A stretch of DNA of 64,000 nt from PALSA-505 sp963699015. Lineage in GTDB: Bacteria; Actinomycetota; Actinomycetes; Streptosporangiales; Streptosporangiaceae. The stretch covers positions 248,001 through 312,000 of the forward strand of contig CAVOSX010000008.1 in assembly GCA_963699015.1 (NCBI GenBank). Direction: 5' to 3'. Position numbers and translations under genes: made by a program. Below the pieces are notes generated by a model that did no database searches, was not told where the DNA came from, and saw only the letters and a list, made by a program, of their open reading frames with translations. Shown piece after piece: positions 54,085 through 63,347 of the stretch (positions are counted from its first letter, which is position 1; the number at the start of each line of letters is the position of its first letter).

Positions 54085-55068
54085 ATGCCGAGCCAGGCAA
54101 TGCAAGACTTGATCGCCGCCTTGCGGGACCGGCAGAAGGCCAGTGCCAGCCAGGCCCTGCCGACGATGGAAGAGCGCCGCGCCGCCTTCGCCCCCGCGGG
54201 CCGCCTTCATCCGGTGCCTGACGACGTGCTGGTAAGCGAGGTGACCGCTGGCGGGGTGCCAGCCCACTGGCTTGCCGCCCCGGGAGCAGACGCCGGCCGG
54301 GTGCTCCTGTTCCTGCACGGCGGAGGTTACGAGTTCGGGTCGCTTCGCAGCGATGGCGAGCTGGCCGCCCGGCTGGGACGGGCCAGCGGGATGCGGGTGC
54401 TGTTCCCTGAATATCGCCTGGCCCCCGAGCATCCCTTCCCCGCCGCCATCGACGACGTCCTGGCCGCATGGCGCTGGCTCCGCACCGGCCAGGGCCTGAG
54501 CGCAAGATCCATAGCGGTGGCCGGCGACTCGGCCGGCGGAGGGCTCACCGTCGCCCTGCTCGTGGCCGCGCACGACGCCGGGGAGGCCTTGCCCGCCGCC
54601 GCCGTACTGATGTCCCCGACGGTGGATCTGACCAGCTCGGGGGCCTCGATGACCGAGCGCGCCGATCAGGATCCGATCTCCACCCCCGCCATGCTTCGCC
54701 AGTTCGCCTCCGACTACCTGGCCGGGGCTGATCCTCGGACGCCTCTGGCGTCGCCGCTGTTCGCCTCCCTATCCGGGCTCCCGCCGCTGCTTGTGCAGGC
54801 AGGCACGGCCGACCTGCTGCTCAGCGATGCCGAACGCCTGGCCACGGCAGCAGCCGAAGCCGGCGTCTACGTCACCCTGGAGATCCGCGAGGGCCTGCCG
54901 CACGTCTACCAGCTCATGCTCGGCACCCCCGAGGCAGCCGAGGCCACCGGGCAGATCGGGAAGTTCCTGCGGGCCCAGGTTCGCTTACCCGGACGGCTCA
55001 TCGGGGCAGATCCTCAGGACTGTCGCGGTGAGCCAGACGAGTGGCAGCGGTCTACCGCCGGATGCTGA
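54085..55068 (+). CDS. HSL-family esterase/lipase
   Basis: 327 residues. LFLHGGGYEFGSLRSD is the oxyanion HGGG motif, VAGDSAGGGLTVALL the nucleophile elbow with Ser149, LVQAGTADLLLSDAERLA the acid and GLPHVYQLM the His, as in hormone-sensitive-lipase family IV. PEYRLAPEHPFPAAIDD is the family's conserved segment. It would hydrolyse short-chain esters. Starts about 90 bp after the carbonic anhydrase. Confidence 0.92.
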   Translation: MPSQAMQDLIAALRDRQKASASQALPTMEERRAAFAPAGRLHPVPDDVLVSEVTAGGVPAHWLAAPGADAGRVLLFLHGGGYEFGSLRSDGELAARLGRASGMRVLFPEYRLAPEHPFPAAIDDVLAAWRWLRTGQGLSARSIAVAGDSAGGGLTVALLVAAHDAGEALPAAAVLMSPTVDLTSSGASMTERADQDPISTPAMLRQFASDYLAGADPRTPLASPLFASLSGLPPLLVQAGTADLLLSDAERLATAAAEAGVYVTLEIREGLPHVYQLMLGTPEAAEATGQIGKFLRAQVRLPGRLIGADPQDCRGEPDEWQRSTAGC

Positions 55069-55338
55069 CGGCTTCAAGGAGGCCTACGCAGTCAGCCCCA
55101 GCGAACTGCGCAACGCCCGATCATCGGTCCGCAGCCGATGCGCCGCCTGCATAGCGCCCGCCAATAGCGGGAGAGGCACCATCTTCTTTGCCCCAGCGGC
55201 ATTGTGGCATGGACTGGCCAAGGAGCGGCAATCCGCCGTCTCGTTCGCCGCGGGAAGGACTCGGGCCAATGGGCAAGAGGATGGCGTGCCAGTCATGGAC
55301 CGGACACCGGCGCGGCCGGTAACGGGCGGCGAGTTCCG

Positions 55339-57072
55339 GTGAGCCGCGGGCAGCTGCGCGTCTACCTGGGCTACGCGCCGGGGATCGGCACGACGTGCGC
55401 CCTGCTGGGTGAGGGTCACCGGCGCGCGCGCGATGGGGCCGACGTGGTGGTGGCGTGCGCCCAGACGCACGGCCGGCCGGGTCCGTCCGCGCTGCTGGCA
55501 GGCCTGGAGATCGTTTCCCCGGCGAGGGTGCCGCGCCGGGGCACGGTGGCCGGGGAGATGGACCTCGGCGCGGTGCTGGCCCGCAGGCCCGAGATCGCCC
55601 TGGTGGACGACCTGGTCCACGACCGTGAGCCCGGCTCAGCTCACCGGGCGCGCTGGCAGGATGTCGAGGACCTCCTGACGGCGGGGATCGATGTGATCTC
55701 GGCGGTCGGCATCGGCCAGCTGGATTCGATGGCCGACGCGGTGCAAAAGATCACCGGGGTCCCGCAGCGGGAGACCGTGCCGGATCCGGTTGTCCACGCT
55801 GCGGGCGAGGTCCAGCTCGTTGACGTCGCGCCGGAGGAGCTGCAGGACCGGATGGCGCGCGGCCACATCTACCCGCCGCGCCGGGCGCAGGCCGCGCTGG
55901 CGGGCTGGTTCCGGATCGGGAACCTGTCCGCGCTGCGCGAGCTTTCCCTGTTGTGGCTGGCCGCCAAGCTGGCCAGCGACCCGCAGCGGTACCGCCCCGG
56001 CCGGCGGGTTCCCGGCAGCGGGTGTGCCAGGGAGCGAGTGCTCGTGGCGCTCGACGGCGGCCCGGAGGGCCAGACGCTGATCCGCCGGGCGGCCCGGATC
56101 GCCGCCCGGTCCGAGGCCGACCTGATGGCCGTGCACGTCGCCCGGCCGGGCGGCCGGGCCGCCACTGGCCGTGCCACGCCGGCCGTCCAGCGGCAGCTCG
56201 TCCAGCAGGCCGGCGGTACCTACCACCAGGTGACCGGGGACGACATTCCCGCGGCGCTGCTGGCCTTCGCCCACGCAGCCGACGCCACCCAGCTGGTCCT
56301 CGGCGCGGCCCGCCGCACCCGGCTGGCCGCGCTCCGGCCGGCCACCAGCGTCCGGTCACGGGTGATCCGCCGCGGCGGCGGGATCGACGTACACATCATC
56401 ACCTGCGCACCCAATCCCGACGGCGTCCCGGCTGCGGTGCGTGAACCCGACCAGGAAAGGAGAACGGCAATGACAGAACAGAACGCGCCCCGGCCGGGGC
56501 ACGCGCGACTGGCAGCGCGAAGGGGGCGCCAGCAGGCAGCCCCCGGCATGAGCAGGCATCTTCGGTTGATTGGCTGGCTGGGGTCGGCCACCGTCGTAGC
56601 CGCGGTCCTGGTGGTCGCGGCGTGCGGAAACTCGTCGGGCTCGGGCAGTTCGGCCAGCGCGTCGCCAAGCGCCGGGTCCGGCGCGGCCTCGCCGGCCAGC
56701 ACGCTGAAGACCACAACGATCAGCGGCGCCACCGTGCTGACCAACGCGAAAGGCTTTACGCTCTACTCTTTTGCCCCGGACACCAAGACCGCGTCGAAGT
56801 GCAACGGCGCCTGCGCGCAGATTCGGCCTCCGGTGCAGGGCCCCGCCACGGCCGGGCACGGGGTCACCGGAAAGCTCGGCACGATCACCCGCTCCGACGG
56901 AGCAACCCAGGCCACCTACAACGGGCATCCGCTCTACACCTACGCCGCGGACACCGCCCCCGGCCAGGCCAAGGGCAATCGCATCAACCAATCAGGCGGC
57001 GTCTGGCACGAGGTGACCGCGTCCGGCCCGGTCGCGGCCGCCGCGTCCTCCGGCGGCGGCGGTGCACTGTAA
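55339..57072 (+). CDS. KdpD N-terminal domain plus universal stress domain, running in frame into a lipoprotein
   Basis: From GTG 55339 the frame is open for 577 codons. Residues 1-215 are the KdpD sensor domain (RVYLGYAPGIGTT, GADVVVACAQTHGRPG, IALVDDLVHDREPGSAHRARWQDVEDLLTAGIDV, YPPRRAQAAL), but the P-loop lysine is Thr18. Residues about 230-360 are a universal stress domain (RVLVALDGGPEGQTLIRRAARIA, LVLGAARRT). No histidine kinase follows. With no stop codon, the frame continues at 56470 into a lipoprotein with its own ribosome site and signal peptide. A true cytoplasm-to-envelope fusion is topologically odd, so either the stop was lost or a one-base change merged two genes; an original TGA overlapping ATG 56470 exists in the +1 frame. 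Confidence 0.72.
   Translation: MSRGQLRVYLGYAPGIGTTCALLGEGHRRARDGADVVVACAQTHGRPGPSALLAGLEIVSPARVPRRGTVAGEMDLGAVLARRPEIALVDDLVHDREPGSAHRARWQDVEDLLTAGIDVISAVGIGQLDSMADAVQKITGVPQRETVPDPVVHAAGEVQLVDVAPEELQDRMARGHIYPPRRAQAALAGWFRIGNLSALRELSLLWLAAKLASDPQRYRPGRRVPGSGCARERVLVALDGGPEGQTLIRRAARIAARSEADLMAVHVARPGGRAATGRATPAVQRQLVQQAGGTYHQVTGDDIPAALLAFAHAADATQLVLGAARRTRLAALRPATSVRSRVIRRGGGIDVHIITCAPNPDGVPAAVREPDQERRTAMTEQNAPRPGHARLAARRGRQQAAPGMSRHLRLIGWLGSATVVAAVLVVAACGNSSGSGSSASASPSAGSGAASPASTLKTTTISGATVLTNAKGFTLYSFAPDTKTASKCNGACAQIRPPVQGPATAGHGVTGKLGTITRSDGATQATYNGHPLYTYAADTAPGQAKGNRINQSGGVWHEVTASGPVAAAASSGGGGAL
56470..57072 (+). CDS. lipoprotein with two Yx[FWY]xxD repeats (COG4315-like)
   Basis: ATG 56470 has GGAAAGGAG about 8 nt upstream, indicating independent initiation inside the larger open frame. 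200 residues: n-region of 26 residues, hydrophobic segment and lipobox VVAAC with Cys52 (Cys26 if the second ATG at 56548 is used), Ser/Gly spacer, then TVLTNAKGFTLYSFAPD and YNGHPLYTYAAD, the paired motif of this lipoprotein family, with CNGACAQIRPP between them. Role of the family is unknown; it sits on the outer face of the membrane. Confidence 0.75.
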   Translation: MTEQNAPRPGHARLAARRGRQQAAPGMSRHLRLIGWLGSATVVAAVLVVAACGNSSGSGSSASASPSAGSGAASPASTLKTTTISGATVLTNAKGFTLYSFAPDTKTASKCNGACAQIRPPVQGPATAGHGVTGKLGTITRSDGATQATYNGHPLYTYAADTAPGQAKGNRINQSGGVWHEVTASGPVAAAASSGGGGAL

Positions 57073-57116
57073 ACAACGGCGAAACCGGCACATGACCGGC
57101 AAAGGAGGTACCCGCG

Positions 57117-57404
57117 ATGAGTGCGAGAGAACCATGGACCAGACGCCGGCAGCAGCGCGGAGAGCTGGGAGAATCGGTCGCCAGCGGAGCTCTGGGCTCC
57201 GCCGGACTGATGAATGCGGGGCAACGCTGCGACCGCTGCGGCGCTCAGGCTTACGTCCGGGCCATCCTGCCCAGCTACCGGGAGCTGCTGTTCTGCGCGC
57301 ACCACTACCGCCAGCACGCGCCCGTGCTGGCCGAGGTCGCCGCGGAAATCCGGGACGAGACGGAACGGCTCGCGCAAGGTGAATGGCTCGCGTCGCCAGG
57401 CTGA
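57117..57404 (+). CDS. DUF7455-type zinc-ribbon protein
   Basis: 95 residues from ATG 57117 (AAAGGAGG upstream). CDRCGAQAYVRAILPSYRELLFCAHHYRQHAPVLAEVAAEIRDET contains the CxxC...CxxH zinc site typical of this small actinobacterial family. Function unknown. Follows the lipoprotein by 44 bp, probably in the same transcript. Confidence 0.85.
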   Translation: MSAREPWTRRRQQRGELGESVASGALGSAGLMNAGQRCDRCGAQAYVRAILPSYRELLFCAHHYRQHAPVLAEVAAEIRDETERLAQGEWLASPG

Positions 57405-57429
57405 GGCGACGCCATAGTCTGCCTGCGAA

Positions 57430-57606
57430 TGACACGAGGTGATGGCCATGAGGGGTTCCGCCCGCCGAGCGGGCCGCCCGCTGCCGCGCCTGCGGAGGCT
57501 GGTCCTCAGCCGGAACGAACTGCGCCGGCCCTCTGACCGGATCGAGGCGGCCATCATCATGTCCCTCGCAGCGGCCTTCCTCACCGCTTGTGCCGCGCGT
57601 TCCTAG
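57430..57606 (+). pseudogene. Rv1733c-like membrane protein, truncated after the first helix
   Basis: 58 codons from ATG 57430. RLRRLVLSRNELRRPSDRIEAAIIMSLAAAFL is the characteristic start of actinobacterial Rv1733c-family proteins (RNELRRPSDR then a helix). These normally have about 190-210 residues and two helices; here the frame ends at TAG 57604-57606 within the first helix. No continuation was found in other frames. Gap 57607-57884 holds nothing recognised. Confidence 0.6.
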
Positions 57607-57884
57607 ACCGGCACCGTCTCGCCAGGTGGGACTCGGCCTGGGCCGTCGTCGGCCCGCAATGGACGAGCCGGCTGTGAACCGGGCCATACCCTGCCCGCCG
57701 TCGGGCCTCGTCGCCACCACTACCCTGGCCGTACTGCGCCTAGCACGGTGAGCCCGTCAGAGGCTGGCTGGGGGACGTAATGTGGTGATCGCGCAGCGGC
57801 GGGCGGATCAAAGGAGCGGTCGTTGGTGACCACAACCCCTTACATCGCGCGGTGTGATGCCGGCAGGCCCCGGAGGTGCCCGTG

Positions 57885-58887
57885 ATGAATGACGTGAAAA
57901 GCCGCGCGAGTCGCAAGGTTGCGGTGCTGGGCCCGATCCCGCGCGACCAGATCGTGACCCATGCCGGCGAGCGTTTCCACAAGTACGGGTGCGTCATGTA
58001 TACGGCAGTTGCCCTCTCGTCACTGCTGGATGCCGGCGACACGGTCGTCCCGATTTCCCATGTCCGTCAGCAGGATGAGGGCCCGATCAAGCAGATCCTG
58101 GGGTCGTTCCGGAATATCGACACCTCCGGTATAACGTCGTCGGCCGACCGGGGAGACGTGGTCGACCTGCGTTATGTTCGACCAGAATCGTCGCGTCGAG
58201 CGGCAGACGAGCTTCATGAACCCGGTCCTGCCGGCCGACATCGACAAGGTGCTCGATGCCGACATGTTTGTCTGCGTCCCGATCACGGACTATGAGGTGG
58301 GGCAGCCAACGCTGCGGTACATCAAGGAGCACAGCCAGGCAGCCGTGGTGCTGGATGCGCACGGCCCGGCGACGACGCTGACCCGCAGCGGCGAGCGCCA
58401 TCCACGGGTCTGGGCTGACCAGGACGTGTGGCTTCCGTACGTTGACATGCTGAAGATGAACCTCGATGAAGCGAGCTCGACGTGGCTTGGTGAGTCAGCG
58501 GAGCTGACCCCTGATCCGCCGAGACTGAGCGATGAACAGCTGCGCGACCTGGGGCAGCACTGCCTGGACCGCGGCGTCGGGGCGGTATGCGTCACCCTCG
58601 ACGAGCGTGGCTGCGTAGTCTTCTACCCGGACGGCTCCGGCGGGGTCGCCGAGGAGTTCGTCGATCGCATCGAAGTCAAGCACGTGGTGGACACGACCGG
58701 TGCCGGCGACTCGTTCGCCGGCGGACTGGGCTACGGCTACCTCGCGTACCGGGATTACGTCGTGGCCTGCCAGTACGGGAATGCGATGGGCGCTCAGCGT
58801 TGTACCGGCACGGATCTGGACGTCTACCTGTCCCGGGAGGGAACGGAACGGCAGATCCTCGCGGCGTACGGCCCTCGATCGCAGTAG
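57885..58887 (+). pseudogene. PfkB-family sugar kinase with one frame break
   Basis: ATG 57885 begins MNDVKSRASRKVAVLGPIPRDQIVTHAG and the frame follows the family up to RGDVVDLR (about 58165), then derails; the next frame continues with MFDQNRRVERQTSFMNP and runs to TAG 58885-58887. VVDTTGAGDSFAGGLGYGYL is the PfkB signature 2 with the catalytic Asp. Removing one T at about 58170 restores a 333-residue kinase. It ends 8 nt before the GH65 start, whose ribosome site overlaps its stop, so both form an operon. Substrate not predictable; ribokinase-like fold. Confidence 0.78.
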
Positions 58888-58895
58888 GAGGTGTC

Positions 58896-61298
58896 GTGGA
58901 CGGTTTCCTGCTCGGCTATGACGGCTTCGACCCCCGGAACGAGGGGCTGCGGGAGGCGCTGACCTCTACCGGCAACGGCTACCTGTGCACACGCGGGTCC
59001 GCGGAGTGGGAAGAAGCCGACGGCGTGCACTATCCGGGCACGTATGCGCACGGCGGCTACAACCGCGAGACGACGATCCTGGGCGGCCAGCCGGTACGCA
59101 ACGAGGACCTGGTCAACCTGCCGAACTGGCTGGTCCTCCAGTTGCGTATCGAAGGCGAGGACGTGATCAGGCTCGCCGGTCTCGAACTCGTCAGCTACCG
59201 CCACGAGCTCGACATCCGGAACGCGACTCTCGTCCGCCACGTTCGTTTTCGCGACACCAGCGGCAGGCTGACGACGCTGACAAGCCGCCGGTTCGTCAGC
59301 ATGGCCGACGCTCATCACGCCGCGATCGAGTGGACCCTCGTCCCGGAGAACTGGTCGGGCCGGGTCGAGGTGATCTCGGCACTGGACAGCCGGGTGAGCA
59401 ACGGCGGCGTGGCACGGTACCGGCAGCTCGAAGGCCGCCATCTGAACCCTGTCTCGCCGCGGACTCTCGGGCCCGAGGTCATCGCGCTGAAGGCCGAAAC
59501 CCGGCAGTCGAATCTGTACATCAGCCAGGCGACCCGCACCCGGGTGTTCGACGGCGACCAGCAGCTTGCGGTGAGCCGGACGCTGTACCAGGTGGAGGAC
59601 TACATCCAGCAGGTCCTGGCCTTCGACGTACGCCAGGGTGAGGCCACGCGGGTCGAGAAGATGGTGGCGTTCTACACGTCCCGCGATCCGGCAGTCAGCG
59701 ACACGCTGGTCAGGGCGGCCACGTCCGCGGCCCGGCACGACGAATTCGCCGCCTCGCTGCGGCGCCACGATGCGGCATGGGGCGAACTGTGGCAGGTCTG
59801 CGACGTGCGCGCGGCCGCAACCGATCAGGTGCAACTGCTGATCCGGCTGCACATCGCGCACCTCCTTCAGGTCTGCTCCCGTCACACCGCCGACCTCGAC
59901 GCCGGGCTGCCCGCCCGCGGGCTCAACGGCGAGGCTTACCGCGGGCATGTGTTCTGGGACGAGATCTATGCGTTCCCGTTCTTCAACTTCCGCTTGCCCG
60001 AGGTCACGCGCGGGCTGCTGATGTATCGCTACCGCCGGATAGGGGAGGCGCGGGCGGCGGCCCGGGAGGCAGGATTCCGGGGCGCGATGTTCCCCTGGCA
60101 GAGCGGCAGCGAGGGCACCGAGGAAACCCAGCGCGTGCACCTCAACCCGCTGTCGGGCCGCTGGGAGCCTGATCTCAGCCATAACCAGCGGCACGTCAAC
60201 GCCGCCATTTTCTACAACATCTGGAACTACTTCCAGGCCACCAACGACCTGGAGTTCCTCGACAGCTACGGCGCGGAAATGATGCTCGAGATCGCGCGCT
60301 TCTGGGCATCGATCGCTCAATTCAACCCCGAGCGCGAGCGCTATGAAATCCGCGGCGTGATGGGCCCCGACGAGTTCCACGAGAAGTACCCGGGCGCGTC
60401 GCAGGGCGGGCTGCGTAATAACGCCTACACCAACGTCATGGTGGCGTGGCTGTTCGACATCGTGGGGAAGCTGCCGTCGCTGCTCCCGGCGAGCAGCACG
60501 GAAGGGCTGCGTGCACGGCTAGGCATCCGTGACGACGAGTTGGCGCTATGGCAGGACATGAGCCGCCGGATGTTTGTTCCCTTCCACGGCGACGGAATCA
60601 TCAGCCAGTTCGAGGGCTATGCCGACCTGGAAGAACTCGACTGGGACGCCTACCGCGCGAAGTACGAGAACATCCAGCGGCTCGACCGGATCCTGCGTGC
60701 GGAAGGTGACGACCCGAACCGGTACAAGATCACCAAGCAGGCCGACACGGTGATGCTCTTCTTCCTCTTCCCGGGCGAGGAGCTGCGCGAGATCTTCGGG
60801 CGGCTGGGGTACGGCTACCATACCGACACGGCCGCGCGGAACGTCGCGTACTACGACCGGCGGACCTCGCACGGCTCGACGCTGAGCTTTGTCACCCACG
60901 CGGGGGTGCTCGCCGCCCTCGACCCGGAGAGTTCGTGGGACCGGTTCCTCGTCGCGCTCCGCAGCGATATCGACGACATCCAGGGCGGTACGACCAAAGA
61001 AGGGATCCACCTGGGGGTCATGGCCGGGACACTCGACGTCCTGCAGCGGTATTACGCGGGCACCCAGATCCGCGACGGCGTCCTGTACTTCGACCCCCGG
61101 CTGCCGAGCGAGCTCGGCGGTCTGTCCTTCCCTATGGAGTTCCGCGAGACCCCGATCCTGGTCACGCTCGGCGGCGGCCGGCTGACGCTGGCCGTTCATA
61201 CCGAGGGTGTGAGCAACCCGATACGGGCCGGCATCCCCGGCGACGTCCGCGAGCTGTGCCCGGGAGACCAGGCCGTGTTCGAGCTCACCCGGGCGTGA
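58896..61298 (+). CDS. GH65-family glycoside phosphorylase/hydrolase
   Basis: 800 residues from GTG 58896, with AGGAGG 6 nt upstream. N-terminal beta-sandwich (TGNGYLCTRGS, YNRETTILGGQPVRNEDLVNLPNW), linker helices, (alpha/alpha)6 barrel with FWDEIYAFPFFNFRLPEVTRGLLMYR and MFPWQSGSEGTE, and the general acid Glu493 in GVMGPDEFHE. TSHGSTLS is the phosphate-binding loop. These features match maltose/trehalose/kojibiose phosphorylases. It would release beta-glucose 1-phosphate; the beta-phosphoglucomutase usually linked to GH65 is absent and a PfkB kinase takes its place upstream. Confidence 0.92.
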   Translation: MDGFLLGYDGFDPRNEGLREALTSTGNGYLCTRGSAEWEEADGVHYPGTYAHGGYNRETTILGGQPVRNEDLVNLPNWLVLQLRIEGEDVIRLAGLELVSYRHELDIRNATLVRHVRFRDTSGRLTTLTSRRFVSMADAHHAAIEWTLVPENWSGRVEVISALDSRVSNGGVARYRQLEGRHLNPVSPRTLGPEVIALKAETRQSNLYISQATRTRVFDGDQQLAVSRTLYQVEDYIQQVLAFDVRQGEATRVEKMVAFYTSRDPAVSDTLVRAATSAARHDEFAASLRRHDAAWGELWQVCDVRAAATDQVQLLIRLHIAHLLQVCSRHTADLDAGLPARGLNGEAYRGHVFWDEIYAFPFFNFRLPEVTRGLLMYRYRRIGEARAAAREAGFRGAMFPWQSGSEGTEETQRVHLNPLSGRWEPDLSHNQRHVNAAIFYNIWNYFQATNDLEFLDSYGAEMMLEIARFWASIAQFNPERERYEIRGVMGPDEFHEKYPGASQGGLRNNAYTNVMVAWLFDIVGKLPSLLPASSTEGLRARLGIRDDELALWQDMSRRMFVPFHGDGIISQFEGYADLEELDWDAYRAKYENIQRLDRILRAEGDDPNRYKITKQADTVMLFFLFPGEELREIFGRLGYGYHTDTAARNVAYYDRRTSHGSTLSFVTHAGVLAALDPESSWDRFLVALRSDIDDIQGGTTKEGIHLGVMAGTLDVLQRYYAGTQIRDGVLYFDPRLPSELGGLSFPMEFRETPILVTLGGGRLTLAVHTEGVSNPIRAGIPGDVRELCPGDQAVFELTRA

Positions 61299-61542
61299 CG
61301 GCCGCCGGGCCGCCCGCTGATAAGACTTCGCTGTCACGCAATTGGCCATCAAGCGCGGCAAGGCCGTGCACGTCAGGTAATTGCCGGTTCTTTGCCCGGG
61401 AGTTGCGGCCGTGACGAGACGCTCAGAGCTTCTCTCATAGGACACGCCAATACCATCACAGGCAGCATCACCTTTACCATCGCGGGATTGCCGGGTGGAC
61501 TGGTCAATAACAGTCACCGTATCCGCAGGAAAGGAAGAACAA

Positions 61543-62196
61543 GTGACCAAGACCACGGACATCCGCACTGCTGTCGAGGCAGAACTCAGCTTCGACCCAC
61601 TCATCGACGCGTCGGACATCTCCGTCAAGAACTTGAACGGGGAGGTAGCGCTCAACGGCACGGTACCGAGCTACCCGCAGTACCTGGAGGCGGCTGCCGC
61701 GGCGCAGCGAGTCGCTGGCGTGACCGACGTGCACAATCACCTTGAGGTGGTACTGCCGCCTGAGGACTACCGGGACGACACGATGCTGACCACCGCGGCG
61801 AACAACGCCCTCACGCTGAACATCACGGTGCCGGACGGGATCGAAGCCACCGCTCGCGACGGCAACCTGACGCTGACCGGCGCGGTGAGCTACGGCTCCC
61901 AGCGCGACGCCGCGGAACTGGCCGTCGGCGGGCTCACCGGGGTCCGCAACATCAAGGACGACATCGAGATCGACTACGACGCGGACCCGGTCAACGTCAC
62001 CTTCCTGGTCCAGGACGCCCTCGACCGGAACGCGCTGATCCCCGACGACAGCGACGTGGTCGTGGAGACCAACGGCAGCACGGTGACGCTGTCTGGCCAC
62101 GTCACCACCTGGGCCGAGCACGACGCGGCGGTGGGTGCCGCCTGGATGGCCAGCGGCGTCTACGAGGTCCACGACAACCTCGACATTACCGGCTGA
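61543..62196 (+). CDS. triple BON-domain protein
   Basis: 217 residues from GTG 61543 (AGGAAAGGAAG upstream). Three BON modules: about 5-70 (IRTAVEAELSFDPLIDASDISVKNLNGEVALNG), about 78-145 (NITVPDGIEATARDGNLTLTG) and about 150-215 (LIPDDSDVVVETNGSTVTLSGHV). No signal peptide, so it is cytoplasmic or membrane-associated. BON proteins bind phospholipids or stabilise membranes during osmotic or shock stress (OsmY type). A strong terminator follows. Confidence 0.9.
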   Translation: MTKTTDIRTAVEAELSFDPLIDASDISVKNLNGEVALNGTVPSYPQYLEAAAAAQRVAGVTDVHNHLEVVLPPEDYRDDTMLTTAANNALTLNITVPDGIEATARDGNLTLTGAVSYGSQRDAAELAVGGLTGVRNIKDDIEIDYDADPVNVTFLVQDALDRNALIPDDSDVVVETNGSTVTLSGHVTTWAEHDAAVGAAWMASGVYEVHDNLDITG

Positions 62197-62228
62197 CGCC
62201 CAGCCAGCCCTTACCGCGAGGGCTTGCC

Positions 62229-62259
62229 GGCCCGGTCCCCGGGACGCCGGGACCGGGCC
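62229..62259 (+). terminator. strong hairpin terminator
   Basis: GGCCCGGTCCC and GGGACCGGGCC form a perfect 11-bp stem with a 9-nt loop, 32 nt after the BON gene. Confidence 0.78.
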
Positions 62260-62374
62260 AGTGTCGCGGTCGGCCCATACCGACCGCCCGTCTGCACCTG
62301 GTGCCGGCCTGACCTGGCGCCCGTTCGTGCACCGCACTGCTCACGATCTGTCCGGGGCTGCAAGGATGGCAGGC

Positions 62375-63280
62375 ATGGAAGCCACACAGCTGGAGAAGGT
62401 CCGCTCGGGCAGCGGATTCTTCGCTGCGCTCGACCAGAGCGGCGGCAGCACCCCCAAAGCGCTGGCCGAGTACGGCATCGACGAGAGCCAGTACTCCTCC
62501 GAGGAGGAGATGTTCGATCTTGTCCACGTGATGCGGACACGGGTGATCACCGACCCGGCGTTCGACGGCTCGCGCATCCTGGCGGCGATCTTGTTCGAGC
62601 AGACCATGGAGCGGGACATGCAGGGCGTCCCGACGGCGCGCTACCTGTGGACCGACAAGCAGGTCGTCCCGTTCCTCAAGGTGGACAAGGGGCTCGCCGC
62701 CGAGCAGAACGGCGTGCAGCTGATGAAGCCGATCGACACGCTCGACGAATTGCTCGAGCGGGCGAACCGGCACCGGATGTTCGGCACGAAGATGCGGTCA
62801 GTGATCAACGACGCCGACAAGGACGGGGTGACCGCGATCGCCGATCAGCAGTTCGAGTACGCCGCGCGGATCTCAGCCGCCGGGCTCGTCCCGATCCTGG
62901 AGCCCGAGGTCAGCATCGCCAGCCCGCGCAAGGATGAAGCGGAGACCCTGCTCCGGGACGCACTGCAGGCGCGCCTCGAGGCGCTGCCCGATGACGCCGC
63001 GGTCATGTTGAAACTGACCATCCCGACCAAGCCGGGCCGCTACGCCGGCCTCGCCGCCGACCCGCGGGTCCTGCGGGTACTCGCCCTGTCCGGCGGCTAC
63101 AGCCGCGACGAGGCGTGCGCGTTGCTGGCCAGGGAACCGAGCATGATCGCGAGTTTCTCCCGGGCGCTGCTCGAGGGCCTGTCCAGCCAGCAGACCGACG
63201 AGCAGTTCCACACGCGGCTGGACGCCTCGATCAGGCAGATCTACGAGGCCTCCGTGAACAAGGTGCCGGCCGGCGGCTGA
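62375..63280 (+). CDS. class I fructose-bisphosphate aldolase
   Basis: 301 residues from ATG 62375 (ATG at 62366 is an alternative). MEATQLEKVRSGSGFFAALDQSGGSTPKALAEYGI starts the TIM barrel; VVPFLKVDKGL, KMRSVINDADKDGV, GLVPILEPEVSI and MLKLTIPTKPG carry the conserved Glu and Schiff-base Lys of the class I enzyme; LSGGYSRDEACALL closes the barrel. Length matches bacterial class I aldolases (about 295). It interconverts fructose 1,6-bisphosphate and two trioses. Confidence 0.93.
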   Translation: MEATQLEKVRSGSGFFAALDQSGGSTPKALAEYGIDESQYSSEEEMFDLVHVMRTRVITDPAFDGSRILAAILFEQTMERDMQGVPTARYLWTDKQVVPFLKVDKGLAAEQNGVQLMKPIDTLDELLERANRHRMFGTKMRSVINDADKDGVTAIADQQFEYAARISAAGLVPILEPEVSIASPRKDEAETLLRDALQARLEALPDDAAVMLKLTIPTKPGRYAGLAADPRVLRVLALSGGYSRDEACALLAREPSMIASFSRALLEGLSSQQTDEQFHTRLDASIRQIYEASVNKVPAGG

Positions 63281-63347
63281 ACGGTTTGCTTCCGGCCGGA
63301 GGGTCGCTCACTGCGCCCGGCCGGCGCACTGCCGCGCTCAAGGCCTG

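Noticed and set aside
58824..60380. 518-codon open frame on the minus strand
   Set aside because: Exact antisense of the GH65 gene, without homology or ribosome site.
53469..61543. DosR/DevR-type operators
   Set aside because: No convincing 20-bp palindrome with GGGAC and GTCCC half-sites was found by eye upstream of the stress-type genes.
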